Below the pieces are notes generated by a model that was given only the letters and a program-made list of their open reading frames with translations, was not told the origin of the DNA and searched no databases. From Nephrocerus scutellatus (lineage: Eukaryota; Arthropoda; Insecta; Diptera; Pipunculidae): DNA of 64,000 nt. Position 1 is the first letter of the stretch. The number at the start of each line of letters is the position of its first letter. The DNA lies in NCBI GenBank assembly GCA_947095585.1, contig OX352761.1:130540277-130604276 (forward strand), written 5' to 3'. Shown here in pieces: positions 10,770-23,530 of the stretch. Position numbers and translations under genes: made by a program.

Positions 10770-13700
10770 TTAAATTTCAACATCCTGCAAAAACAATGTA
10801 AAATATAGAAAAATAATAGCGGATTTTATTGCAGCGCTTACCGTTGGATCACAATCTGCACAATGCCATGAGTAGCCACGACGTTTCGGCGTCTTTTTAA
10901 GCGGAGGATCTAAACACGTAAAATGATAATGTTTTCTACATTCGTCACAACTGAAAAAATGGGAAATCAATTATTATAGCTTAAGGTATGGAAATCAATT
11001 ATTATAGCTTAAGGTATGCTGTAAACAACTCTTACGTTACTAGGTTATGAGCTATACCCGGCTCATTGCAGATGCAACAATTCATATTCGAATGTTGTCC
11101 TTGTGATATATTTGTTGTGGACGATGTCGAAGTGTTAGCTGATCCACCAATCGAGTTTCGTTTGTTCGATTTTCTCGGACTTGGCTGCCTAGCTGGAATG
11201 GATTTCATCGCTGGTAATGGCGATGGCTGTTGCACTGTTGCCTTAGCGGTTGGCGTGCGTGGGGTGGTGGAGAGTTTTGAAAACGTTTTTGGTGCGTTGG
11301 CAGATAGAACGGTGTCTTCCTTAAATGAGAAATTAGTATTTGGTAAACGAAATTGGAGATCAATAAAACAATTGAACTATCTTACGGCAATTATAGTTGA
11401 ATCGTCAACTGTTTCCACTGACGTCGGTCGAGATGCATCCTTGGCTGAGCGCACCATATCGGCAGAAACGTAGAAGAATTGTGCTTCTGGCGCCACTTCG
11501 CCTGGCAGCGGAAGTGTTTTAAACTATGAAACCAAGAATGGTTAGGATTTGTCTATATCCGTATATGTATAGATTGTCAAACGATTTGAGCTTACCTTTA
11601 TTTTTATTTTGGGAATTCCCACTACGGAAGATGAATCGTTTGGATTTTCAGAATCATGATCGTGATTCTTTTTTTTACGTTTTCGTTTGTGCTCCTTATT
11701 GGGGGATTTTTCATTGTCGGAGGAGAGGTATTTGTTTTTGTGCTTTTCTTTTCGTTTCTTGCGATTTTGCTTGCTGGCAACGTGGTCAACACTGCCAGAC
11801 TGCGGCGTTGTTGGTTGACTAAGCAATGCAAGTAGTGCAGCTGGTGGTGGAAGAGCCAATGGATCAGCTGGTACAGCTAAAGGGTCCGATGGTTCACTGG
11901 TCGATTTTGCAATGCGATCAATAGAAATTAGCGCCATTTCGTCTGAGGCCATGGCGGAAAGTTGATTTACTGGCACCGCTGGTTTTGATGAAAAACCATG
12001 CAGTGTTTGTGGAGAAATAGTCGAAGACGTTGTTGCATTTAATTTGATCCCGCAAGGCATCTTAAGAGCATCTTCAAGGATAACCGTAGGCTTCTGCATA
12101 AGTTGTACGTTGTTCGTGGTTTTAGGCTTCTTGGAAGCCTGACGTTCGACCGAAACTGGCTCTGTTTTCTTTGCCGATTTAAAATTTTTCCCGTTTTGCT
12201 GTTGAGTTGAATTGTAACTAGCGTCTAGTAATGGTGGTGGTGGTAACGATTTGTCTAAGCAAATTTTTTTTGCAGATGTTAATGATCCCTGAGGACGTAC
12301 ATCTATGGATTTTCGTTTTGTCGGCGAAGACATTGGCGATATACTGGTGTCTGGATTTGAACTTGGATTAGAACTCGATAGATTTGAATCAACGGGAACT
12401 ATTGTACCGTCCTTGCTAAAACGCGTACGGGATTTTCGAGGTCCCTTTGGGATATCTTGCATGGCATCGGAATCGTCGGACTTATCACATTCGGAACACT
12501 GCCATCCGTAAAGTTTGGATTTTTTTGGATGACGCGTGAGTGGTGGATTTAAGCATCCAAGATGATAGTGCAAGTGACAGGTGTCGCATTTTGCCAACAA
12601 ATGTTGATCGTTGCATCGTTTGCAAATGCCACACTCATGTGTACGGACGAGCGAGCTTTTAGAATGTGATTGCGTGCTGAGGACGCGACCGGTGTCATCC
12701 TTTGTACCGGGCAGGTGTGCAAGTGGAAATCCCACTCCCATTTTAAGTGCAGCTGCTGTTGGCACCGACATGGGACGAGCTGGCGGAGTAACGGGAATTG
12801 GCACTTGCACAACTGGACGTCCAATATTCTCAACGGACGGAAGTGTTTTATTAGGGCATAACGCTTCCAACTGTTTATGCAATTCGCGCACACTGACCTG
12901 CAGTGTGTCCTGTTTCAATTTTAGGTCCGCATTAAGTTTGACGCGCAGCTCATAGTCTTCACGTAGTTTTTGTTGTTCTAGTAAAAGATCCGCATTGACT
13001 TCTATCATTTTATCGAGGTTGTTCTTCAGTTCTTTTGTACGAGAAATCCTATCCAAATAATAACCAATAAATTCTACGCTAAATGCTGGTGCAATGTGCC
13101 ATTTTTTGCGAATATCTGTCAGTGCCGAAATCTAAATGCAAGATAAATTAATAAATGTATAAAAATGTTAGTACTGGATCAACTATTCACCTGGGCTTCC
13201 TGCAACTCCATTGCGGCAATGTCAACATCCATTATTTCGGCTTTCTTAAGCAATCGATTGCATGCTGTTGCGCTTGTTGTCAGCAAGCGAGAGATTTTTT
13301 GCGTTGGAACTAAATGGGATGACACAATTTTGATTTATTTAATTAATTAATTCAAACCTGTATTACTCACCCCATGGATCAATTTTCAAAATTTTGTTGG
13401 TCCTGTATTTGTTCTGATACTTGGCAAGTTTTCTTTGAATGCGTATTTTTCCAGGTGTGGGATCTTCATGTTTGCTTTCTAACTTCTCCATATTTTTGTA
13501 CTCCATAATAAGTTTGACTGCGTTAAAATTTCGTTTTCGATGCTTTATCATCGTTTTGTCTGAGTGTACTTTGCAGTGAGCGTAAAAAGGATCGGCGTGA
13601 TCGGCCTCTTCGGAGTGCGCTTCTGAGAGAAATCCCGCCGCTTGCGCACTAGAAGATGGAATAGTTTGAACTTAAACATATTAGTATAGTAATAAATATT

Positions 13701-14883
13701 ATTTACCATGTGACATGAAAGAACGTCTTGCACATGCCTGCATCACAACCAATGCAAACTCCTGTCCTCGCGAAGCGGTCATTCTCACAAAGCGTGCATG
13801 TTTTGGCGCCCCACTTGCTGTACTGCATCTCGAAAAGAGTTACCGACGATAACTGATCAACTTCGCCAAACGCAACGCCTGGTACGTACAGAGCACAGAC
13901 CAGATGCACCCACTTTCCCACATCGGTCTCTTTAAAAATACCTCCTTTGTTAGGACACAACTCGCACGCTGGTTCCGTCACACCTGCTCTACATGCCTCA
14001 CAGAACCATGGCTCTGTTGAACACGATGATGTTGTGCTTGATATACTAGCCGTGTCGCTGACCCCATAGCAACCCTCATGGACGGACACACTGCAGCTGT
14101 CGCACTCAATGATCTCGTTGGTGTCATCGCTGCGATCACCAAGGCATACACAGCAAATTGGTTTAGAAGGTAGCTAGCATACAAAAGTCCTTTCAAAATT
14201 GTTTTTTTTACACACAAATTAACTTTACCTTATCCTTAAGAGCAGCCGAAGTAATCGCTGTTACACTCATCTTTTTTAGGACATCTTTGAGATCTGGTTT
14301 CTCACCTTTGATAGATTTTATCGCTTCTGTATCATCCTCAAACAGGTGCTTCAGATCTGAACAACTAGACCCTGTGTCATCGCAGGAATCTTCCTCGTCG
14401 CTGCCATCGTCGTCGTCACCAGAGCCATCACCATTCTTGCCACTGTCCTTACCCTTTGAGGCATCCGAAAAGTCGTCGTCGCTTTCGTCATGGTCCTCTA
14501 TGCGAAAATCACTGTCTGAGGAACTCTCACCCAAGTCAAAGTCCAAAAGTGTTTGAGTTGTCATTTTAGGCTGCCGTGTCTTGGTTCGATTATTATTGGC
14601 TAAAAACAAAAGGAAAAGAAATGAATTAAAAAAATTCTTCACCTGGAGTTAGCGTACCAAAGATTAAGACCCCGTTTAGGGTTTAGGGGCAGAACTTATG
14701 CTTTTCAAGCGTCAGTGTCAACAATTATTTCTTGCAAAAGTAAAATATTAGCGTAAGAACACATAATAGAGATAGCAAGAAATAAAAGAGCAAGACAGCT
14801 CCACGGTCACAAAATGCTTTTTTCAGCCTACCGCCTTTGATTTTCACACAAAAAAATTAAATTAAACACTTACGAGGCGGCAT
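10770..14883 (-). CDS. PHF14: PHD finger protein 14 homologue (10 exons, complete)
   Basis: PHF14 is a nuclear, multi-PHD chromatin protein that reads the histone H3 tail. Coding exons (minus): 14883-14874, 14599-14229, 14173-13707, 13648-13371, 13309-13191, 13131-11596, 11523-11386, 11319-11036, 10950-10842, 10784-10770. All junctions are GT..AG and phases close to 3327 nt, 1108 aa. Order: a very acidic Asp/Ser-rich N-terminus (to about 120); an extended PHD module with PHD Cys134-Cys188, the CELC knuckle (197-200) and a second PHD Cys253-Cys283; a helical block; coiled coil about 443-505; PHD at about 582-630 (ECGICKRCND..HYHLGCLNPP..WQCSEC); a low-complexity Ser/Lys-rich stretch; last PHD at about 1054-1101 (CCICNEPG..HYHFTCLDPPL..WHCADC), split by an intron. 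The first coding exon carries only ten bases (ATGCCGCCTC). An in-frame ATG at 14564-14562 could serve if that exon is skipped. Human PHF14 is somewhat shorter; the extra length is low-complexity. Exons 1, 7 and 10 are short and the least certain. Confidence 0.92.
10962..11017. repeat. exact 28-bp tandem duplication in a PHF14 intron
   Basis: Two perfect adjacent copies (10962-10989 and 10990-11017) inside the 85-base intron between the two exons that encode the last PHD finger. The duplication doubles part of the intron without touching either splice site. Being perfect, it is recent, or an assembly artefact. Confidence 0.95.
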
Positions 14884-15569
14884 AATTAAATCAGAAGTTT
14901 GCTCAAAATTTTCCTGATTTATTCAATTATATGTTTTGCATAGTTTTATTATTCAATGCAATTAAAATATCAATAAAATACCGTACGAACAACTCCGTGA
15001 AAACACAACCACAAATTCGTTTGCTGATATTTTTTTTTCTTGGCATTTCCTACAAAAATCTGTCTATTTCGACAAGCTGTCAAGTTATCTGTAGTTTTCT
15101 TAATTTCTAAGAATAAGCAATGTTAAGAACTTTAAATAAATGTTTGACAGCAAGTGGATAATTTTACTTATGTCTAGAAAGGTCATTTAAATAATATTTT
15201 GTCAAGGTATAGTTATGATAATGAGGAATGTTGCCATTTTTTATAACAATATTTTGAAATATAACGACGCAATTGTAGTTGATTTGATATCCTACCCATA
15301 ACATCTTCTATATACAAGTGCCATATTTATATTCGATACTAAAACTTTAGTAGTAGTTATTGTTTTCAAAAAACAATTGTTTCTGAATATCTTTTTTTAG
15401 TATGAATTTAATTTTTATATATATAGACATTATTAAAACAGCTGTTTTTTGAGCTTCAAAAGGAAAAAAACGTTTTTACGTTATAAAAATGAGCGGGATC
15501 AGAAGATAATCAGAGAAAGATTCTGAAAGATTATTAAAATATAAAAAAATAGCTGAAGAGCCTGGCGTT
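14884..15569. other. PHF14 5' flank
   Basis: Should hold the PHF14 5' UTR and promoter on the minus strand. AT-rich; no TATA box or initiator can be assigned with confidence. No other gene seen. Confidence 0.4.
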
Positions 15570-15890
15570 GTTCCATGACTTCTCCCCAATCACCACCCCA
15601 TCACACCCATAAATATCTATAGCCTCCCACATATAACTATACCACCACCTTTCTATCCACTGACCCACTCCTCAGCAACCGCCACCCTAAAGATTCCGTT
15701 CCCTTTGAACGACCCAGCACACCGATTACCATCTAGCACCCTATCAATACTCGTACCTGCTAAGAATTAACACCGTCGTTTATTTCCTTCCCACCGATCC
15801 CTTCCCTTATGATTTTCAACATCCGCCATAAAAAACAGCCACCGCTATCTACACCCCACCCTCGCCATAAAAATAAGAAAGTACCCACTA
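15570..15890. other. C-rich, G-depleted tract
   Basis: About 320 bases with strong strand asymmetry: many CCC and CACC runs and very few G on the plus strand, unlike the AT-rich neighbours. No frame stays open and no protein family is recognisable. It sits directly upstream of dispersed-repeat sequence and could be part of a transposable element. Confidence 0.5.
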
Positions 15891-15999
15891 ACGATAAATT
15901 ATTTTTATTTTCATTCAATCAATCTCTTTATGTGCAAGTTTAACTACAAGCAACAATTCTACTCGAATGTCTACAACGAAATCGACCAACAATACAAAA

Positions 16000-16380
16000 G
16001 TGTGAATATAGCGCCACCTATCAAAATTCAACATAATTATAAACATTTTAATAATCATAGCCAACGTACATCCATTCGGATATGAACAAATGTCAGTATA
16101 TGTAGTTTTGGTAAATATCTCTTACCAGGTCCAAATTTTATCACCAAACTTTTGTATATTTAAGAAATTTATTTTGTGAATTTGTACCAAATTGTACCCT
16201 ATGTACGAAAAAAATGAATATCACGACTACCGCGACACCTATCAGGATTAAACTTAAGTGGAACCTTCTTGCAGACTAAACTAACAGCTTGTCCAAGTTT
16301 GGTGTCAATCGGTCCAGCAGTTCTCGAGCTTTACACTGACGTACCCGGAACGAACATTTTTATATATTAAGATATATTAA
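16000..16380. repeat. dispersed-repeat-like block with two diverged monomers
   Basis: Two diverged monomers begin with related words (gcgccacctatcaaaattc at about 16012 and gcgacacctatcaggatt at about 16230). The second ends with a passage (tggtgtcaatcggtccagca) typical in style of insect dispersed repeats. No coding capacity. Assignment to a transposon class is not possible from this copy. Confidence 0.4.
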
Positions 16381-16839
16381 AAAAAACCGATTCCGTGACT
16401 AATTCAAATTAATATAAAATAAAAAAAATAAATGTTGGTTGATCATGACTAATAAATATAATTTGCAAAAAGTTGGTACGTCAAGAACCACGATTCAATT
16501 AAAGGCTGCCTACGCTAATTGGAATTTAATATTTTTTGCTTTACCTTTTAGGGTAAACCTCTATGTATTTTCAACATGTTTAAGATCCTTTTGAACTAAT
16601 GTTTTCAAATAATGTTTGGCTATTTTCGTAAAGCGAACTCTTCCGTAAAGTAATCATTAATGATCCTTTCTTGGTAATATTTTTCTGTTCTAGCACAGTT
16701 TTTCTCTTACAAATCAGAATCATCTGAAGCGGTTGATGACATTGATGACAACGACGATTTAATAATAAATAAAGAATAAAGTTCGAAATTTAGTTATTCG
16801 CAATATATTTGCGCTGGTTTATAGATGAAAATATAAAAT

Positions 16840-16841
<2 letters not shown>

Positions 16842-16885
<44 letters not shown>
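16842..16885. repeat. T44 homopolymer (poly-A on the minus strand)
   Basis: Forty-four uninterrupted T. It could be the poly-A tail of a minus-strand retroposed sequence or a simple expansion; the bases to its right (16886-17000) show no recognisable gene. Length in an assembly is unreliable for such a run. Confidence 0.9.
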
Positions 16886-16888
<3 letters not shown>

Positions 16889-17489
16889 TTTTATTTCGAA
16901 ATTAGAACATAATTTACACCAAAAACCATTTATTTTCGATATATTTCGATTTGTATCAACTGTTTTAGTCACCGACATCCACGACTATAGTTGTAGCAAC
17001 TTTTTTAACACACACAGTTTGTTATAGTGAGGTTTATAAATACCAAAAGAGTTGCTGTAGTAATAACAGTGGTTATGTGTCAACTATAAATATGTCCCTT
17101 ATTTTCTATGTTCCTCACGCATAGGGTGACCAGCCTCCCATTTTCGATTTGGGGTAGATTCATCCTCAGCCTAAAATACTAAAATTGGGGTATAATACCC
17201 CAAAAAGAGGTATGTGTAGCACCTAGATTGTATGTATGTATTGTTGTATTTAATTTTTATAAAATAAAATATAAATTTAAAGATTTTAAGGTTAAGATTT
17301 AACAAAATTAATGCAATAAATAAAAAAATATCACTTCAAATATCATATATGAGTCGGTATTTTTAAAAGTGATATAAGTCTACCTATGGAAAAAATTAGC
17401 TTATCATAATTTAAGTAAATCTTTGGGGTATTTTTCATACCCCTTTCTTTATATTTTAAATTCATTATACAAAATGAACGCATACCCCA

Positions 17490-18330
17490 AAATAAGGTAT
17501 GTGCTGGTCGGACAGCACAAAGTGGATTCAAACGTCCACTTATGGCAAATGAAACATCTGTTTCAAACATGCAAATTTCATCATTTGAGTCTAACAAAGT
17601 AAAGAAAGCACCTCTGCTGATAATCGACGAAGCATCTATGCATTCCATTCACTCGCTTCGAGTAATAGACCTGTTACTTAGAGAAATTATGAACGACGTC
17701 CGACAATTTGGAGGAAAGCTACTGATATTGGGAGGTGACTTTCGACAAACATCAAATGTAGTCACTTTCGCGTCACGTGTCATGTCAAACAACGCAGTTT
17801 AATTACCAACATGCGCTCAATAGACTACATGTATTTTATGAATGGGTGGTGCGCTTAGGTGATGGTATCTTAACAAACGGTTATCCTGAAAAAGCTATAT
17901 TCCAGTGAATTGTGGACAACAGACCTTGTCTTGCGTCTGCGTACAGATCTGGTTGCATGCCAGTTAAAACGTATGAATTTCAAAATCTTTATGAACCAAT
18001 TACGATCTATATTAAATGTCGAGCTTGCTTTCAAAGCGCCGGTCTCACTATCTCTTCTATATTTTGAATTCGAGTGGGATATTTGGATTAAGATAGAGTT
18101 ACTCACAAAGATATTAAGTAGAGAATTGCAAAATAATTTGCACTGCTACAGGATGAGATATTTCTTTTTAATTGAAAGCAAGAAATTGTTGATCGATTGA
18201 TTGGAAAATAATACTTTTAAATTCAAATCAGTTGACGGCTCAGCAAACTCTTTCTGTGCTTTTATTCAAAGATGGTACAAAGCTTCTGGTTTTGTCGTTA
18301 TTGGCTATGCTATCTATTCGTGGTTTGAAA
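17490..18330 (+). mobile_element. Helitron relic encoding a Pif1-like helicase fragment
   Basis: An open piece at 17490-17802 encodes GRTAQSGFK, then the Walker B block LLIIDEASM, then LLREIMND and GGKLLILGGDFRQT. This order is specific to the Pif1-type helicase domain of Helitron rolling-circle transposons. Further helicase remnants follow in other frames (NMRSIDYMYFMNGW; EWVVRLGDGILTNG). The Walker A region, Rep domain and a CTRR end were not found, and frameshifts are frequent. Palindromic gggtataatacccc words just upstream (17180-17470) may belong to the same element. Confidence 0.75.
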
Positions 18331-18624
18331 TATCAAATTCGCAATGAAAATATTTTGTTTACATTGAATTTTAAGTGCTAAAAGATCAAAAGACGACAAT
18401 TACAGCTTTTTAAGAGCGCTACTTTTCATAAGCTTGTTGAGTTACAACATATTTCAAAACTTTATCCGGGGAATTAGGTTCTAATGCTTTCCTATGAATC
18501 ACACAAAGAGTGAATTTAATATCTAAAGTTTTGGACAGAAGTCCATTTAAATTTGCTGTCATTGCAGTCGCTCAGTCACTGTGAACCCCAAGGGAATTTT
18601 CCCAAGACAGTGCTTTTATTTTTA

Positions 18625-19660
18625 CATTGTTTTATTTGGTAATACCCGCCAAATTATCTGTTTTTGAGTTGGGGCCTATTTTACAGTTAGCTCACTTTTC
18701 TACGCATCACACGTGACCCTCGATATGCGTCACACATGGGATCTCAGAAATGGCACTTGACACCGAGCTGCTCACAAAATTTCAGCCCTCTAGGTCGTGT
18801 TAAAGATGGAAGAAGTTTCGTACGGAGGAACTTAAAGAAAAAATAAGCGGATGACTTATAAAACTATAGTTAGCAACAAAGCCGCCAAAATAAATTGAAG
18901 CCCTAAACTTTTTGTAAAACCACCTGAAACACAATACCTGTCTCAACTTATCGAATACAATAATGAATCGCATGCGTGTAATGAAAGCAACACGAGGCCG
19001 AAAAACACTGAACTTTTTGAAAATGTTTCTGGCAATCAATATAAACCATTTTTTCCCACAAAACTGTAATAAAAAATTAGTTCTGGCTATGCTTCAAAAA
19101 TAGTTAAGGTGTTTTGTTGGAGGCGGTGGTAAAGCAAATCCATGTAGGCCCCTGACTACGTACAAGGTGGTTGGTCTAATAGGTCGAGTTCTAATGGATT
19201 TTTGAGCTCCCCATGTTCATATTAAAACAAGTTAATATTCGTTTCGTTTTTCGGGTACAAACTTTTATGTATACATCGACACACGCCACATAGTCCTTTA
19301 TTATTTGGTAACAATCGCCAAAATATCTGTTTTTGAGGTCCTATTTCAAAGCGAGGACATATTTCAAAGTATTTTCTTTTTTCCACGCGTCACACGCGGG
19401 TTATCAAAATTAGTCCCTGACATTGAGGTGTTCACAAAATTTCAGCACTCAAGGTTAAAAAGGACTTCAAAAAAGAAGAAAATCGCCAATCCAACCATTA
19501 CACGCGCCACATGCAAAACGCGACACGCATAACACTCGGAATATATAAAATCTATTTGGGACTTAGATACTCACAAAATTTCAGCTCTCTAAGTGTTTAA
19601 AAAGGTCATCAAAGTAGTCGAAAATACAAAAAGGGGTAAAGTTAAATAGCAGTTTTTAAT
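18625..19660. repeat. diverged repeat modules (cacaaaatttcagc family)
   Basis: A module containing tatttggtaa, ccgccaaattatctgttttt, a cgcatcacacg word and ctcacaaaatttcagc occurs at about 18630-18800 and again at about 19300-19480. A third partial copy with the last word is at 19495-19660. A fourth is in an mfas intron at 34600-34800. No ORF. It follows the Helitron relic, so it may be non-autonomous DNA of the same origin, but that is inference. Confidence 0.6.
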
Positions 19661-22489
19661 AAATCAGCTTGTGTTTAAGATATGAAAAAATTGCGGATCA
19701 AAGTACTATCGATATATTATTAAATATGTCTGCACGAGCTGACAATTTTGCATTCAAAGTTTGTACTGAGATCGTATCAATTCTCTGACTTATTAGCATT
19801 AGACCGTATGGTCTTTACTTAGCCCCAAAGAAAAATTCCAGAACTTCAAATCACTCGTGTTATATCATTTCTAGAGAGGACATTCCGACACACTAGTTGT
19901 CGGCCTGCCAAAATGTGAAAATTTTGCTTATTTACGAGGCCGTTCAGCCAGAAATGGGCTTAAACGCTGATGAGCGCTAATCAGCGGTTAAGCTAAAGTT
20001 GTAGTAACCGAACTTTAATATAAAATATCCAAACGATCCGGCGTGTTATTGTGTATGACTAAATGTCAAGTATATAATAGTTGAGTGGCGGTCACGGTTA
20101 CGAGAGCGATAACTGACATGGAAAGCGTCTAAATTCGCCTTTCGGGCACGAACTTTAAATTGTAGGTCCTTTCGCACAACGCGCATGGAATGAAGGTAGG
20201 TCATGGGACACAACTGTCTGCCGCGCCAAATATTATTGTTATTTATATAAACTAGTTGAAATTTTACAAAAACCGCAGCTAACTTCAAGAATATCGGAGA
20301 TCGGTATGGTTGCGAGAAACTAGTCAGCAGAAGTCACTGCAACAAACACAACAGTCTATTGCGTCAAATATTACTCTTACGTATTTCCTGTTAACTGTGA
20401 AAAATAGAGAGTAAAAACACAAGAAATTATATTTCGTTTTTCAGACTTTATTATTAAATTGCTTTGTAATAATGAAAAAAAGCCGGGAAAGCTGGTTTGT
20501 TGCCTTTGTTGTTGTTTGACATTTTCTTATGTTTATTTTGAATATAATAGTATTTTCTTTTGCAAAACTTTATTTCCTGTAATTTTTGTTCAATTAGCAT
20601 ATAATTATACTGGATTTGTTGACAACCAAAATACATTCTTAACATTTCTTAGTTTTAATACTTAATTCAAAGAAATACTGTTTGGTGTGTTTTTTTAATA
20701 GCACGCTCAAGTTATAATTTTAATGAAAGGAACCAAAGCAAAATTGAAGCATTTTATTTTTATTTCAATATTAGTTAAATCTACTAGCTAAATAATAGTA
20801 TTATATGTTAATATAATTAAAAATAAACTGCTTTGTTAGTAGGTTTTTTTTTTTTATAAAATACAATTTTCTATTTAACTCATTGTTAATTTTAACTTTA
20901 AATTTCTTAAAAACTTAATTTTTCTGTGGAGTGCATTGTTTCATTTCTTTTTATATATGTATGTAGGTATAAACTAATTATATTTGTTTTGAATTAAAAT
21001 ACTTTTTTTTTGTTTTTTGTATGTTCAATGAAATACCTATATAGCATTTTTTTTTATTTTAAATATATAATCGTATTTTATAGGTTTAAAACTATTACAA
21101 AAAATAGCTATGTAAATACATCTGAACTTTAAGTTAATTTAAAGTTAACCGAAAGCTTTAGAAGTTTTCTGTACATATTGTACATTATTTTTGCATTAAA
21201 TACTCGTGTATTTATTTGTATGCACACAAGATGGAATTGAAACATTTAACGGAATGGAACGTTCAATTAAAAATATAGCGTAGACTTTAGTACAATGAAT
21301 TAAAAACTAGTAATACTAAATAAGGCACCAGTTACACGTTAATTTGTCAGTATATATGTATATATACACACAATATGTATTTGAAATTTTACCCTCCATT
21401 GTGTTGCAGTAATAAATGTTTTTTTTTAACTCTGTTAAATAAATTCTTTACGCCAAAGTACCTTAACGTGTAACTACTGACTGTAGATTTTTTTGTTTTA
21501 ACTTCTTTTTATTTGTCCTACTCGAAGAAGCTGGTACAACAGTTTTTCTATAGAAATTGTTTATACAAATTTAAACTCAGAAATTTATAGTTTAATAAAC
21601 TTTTCAATTTGTTTTTATTTTGTTTTATTTTCTTATGTTGTTTACTTTTTATTTTTAAATTATCGTACAAAGTGTTGTTAATATGTATAGTTAAGAAGCC
21701 GTCATCACGAAATTTTCCAAACCTAAACTTTATTCTTTTATTGTTTTCCTTTTTATTTCAATTCATTCACATATATTTAGGTTCCTGTATACGTATAACC
21801 GCTAATACTTTATTATTTATATTAATAGCAATTTGTTAAGTAAGGTCTACAATATTTTAATTCGTCCTTCCCATCTTTGTGTATTGTATAATTATTATTT
21901 TTAATATACACTCTTCTATACATAAAAGCATTTTTATTGTTTTGGTTTGAACTCAAATAGAAACGTTATACACGTCAAGGGTTAATTGTTTTAGCGTAGA
22001 TAAAATTATATACCTATATATCCTCACGAATATGTTGCATTAGGGATTATTAGGCATTAGGCGACATCTGTTAGCTTTGATCGAATGAATAATTCTATTA
22101 TTGACCTTACCAGAAACAAAATTATTTTTATCGGCCAATGTAAAAAGAAAAGGCAAGAAACCAACAAAAACAGCGAACGAAATTGTTTTGGTTTAATTTT
22201 ATCAGTTGTATCTTTCATACAAAAGGTAGATTTCTGCTTTATTAAAATTTTAATAAGTAATGTGAAAAACCAAAACGTTTAAACTTTGTCGATGGGTTAC
22301 GGCATGCGATTGCGTGATAATACGTTTCTTTTACAATACACAAAGCATAATATAATATACATATTACCAAAAAAGGCTTGCAATAGGCCAGTAGATTTCT
22401 TCTTCAGAATTATGTTAAAAAGTATGTAAATATTATGTATTGTAAACAAAAACAACCCAAATAAATTAAAAATTTTCTTGTAAATTCTC
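19661..22489. other. gene-free intergenic DNA
   Basis: AT-rich, with long T-rich stretches; no exon-like frame flanked by splice sites, no RNA gene and no repeat shared with the rest of the window was recognised. It could include distal 3' UTR of mfas isoforms (minus strand), which sequence alone cannot show. Confidence 0.4.
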
Positions 22490-22740
22490 TAATCGTAGAT
22501 ACACATGTTTTAATAAAATCGGGTAAATTTTGAAAAACGTTATATGGGAGCCCCTTTGTCCTAGGGCCCGATCAGTATCAAATTTTTACAGAAAGTGTTC
22601 TCGTCGGAGATACACATGTGTGCAATGTTTTAATAAATAAATTTTGAAAAAATGTATATAGGAGCCCTTCGGCCTTAAGGCCAGATCATTTCAAAATTTT
22701 AACAGAAAGGGAGTGGATTAATAATTGATTTTAAAAATTG
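22490..22740. repeat. dispersed repeat with internal monomers, copy 1
   Basis: Two or three diverged monomers, each with taaattctct, gatacacatg, taataaaatcgggtaaat-like words and gggagccc. The same monomer is repeated in the mfas intron at 28370-28800. No coding capacity. It resembles satellite-like cores seen in non-autonomous insect transposons. Confidence 0.6.
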
Positions 22741-22898
22741 GCCACAAACGCACACAAAATTAATACAAGAAAAGGTTATAAATTATGTCGATAGTTGGAC
22801 ATTATCTAGAGAGGGTTTTGGATCACTACTGGCTCGCTCTTGTGATTCACTGCAGTATCAGCAAACACACATTTACATAGTATGTAGTTTGTAATTTG

Positions 22899-23530
22899 TA
22901 CTACGATTCCATGATGGAGTTAACCCAGGGTCAATCCAGATTTATGTACTTGGAAACGCATATTAGAGTTGAGTTTCGCTAAACCCAAATAAACTCCACT
23001 AAACTAGTTCGGTTGAGTTAGGTTTGTCTGACATTTCACTTTGTTTGTTGTTTTTTTTAGAAGATACTACTACAACAATATAAGAAATAGAAATTAAACT
23101 CCATATATATGATGTATAATGTTTCGATAAAAGAATTTGAATCGAGTTTCATTGCGTTAAAACATGGCGGCGCTAACTTGTAGCGTTTCCATGAATAGAG
23201 TAAAGTAAATTTTACAGATGCGTTGTGGTTTCTTACAAATGAAATTTCAGACAAATCTACTGGTTTTATTTCTTTATGTTTATGCAAGACCTTTGCCCAT
23301 ATGGCTGACACTGCGACCTGAAAAGATCTATTGTATCAGAAGAGTGTGACTATTCTAAGAGGCGTACCACCTCCCTAATGAAGTATAGTACGCCTCCGTG
23401 GAGTAGTAAATACTCGACCGCTCTAAATTCGTGGCGTTTATTTGGGTTTAACGAAACTTAACTTTAATTTGCGTTTTCACGCACATAAACATGAGGTAAC
23501 GTTACGTTAACTCGGTCATGGAACGTAGTA
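22899..23530. mobile_element. fold-back element with about 100-bp terminal inverted repeats
   Basis: The left arm 22899-22999 and right arm 23431-23530 are inverted copies. The inner 30 bases are strongest (ttcgctaaacccaaataaa against its complement at about 23437-23455); shared outer words include tactacg, ttccatga, gagttaac, tttatgt and aaacgca. Total about 630 bp. The interior contains no known protein. The outer half of the right arm is duplicated downstream (23872-23972). Confidence 0.75.

Noticed and set aside
11066..11473. 135-codon plus-strand frame across PHF14
   Set aside because: Shadow of PHF14 exons 7-8 on the opposite strand; the minus frame shows the PHD cysteines and correct splice sites.
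14287..14556. Ser/Leu-rich plus-strand frame
   Set aside because: Antisense of the Asp/Ser-rich N-terminus of PHF14.
16790..16978. Frame with a poly-lysine run
   Set aside because: Created by the T44 homopolymer on the other strand.
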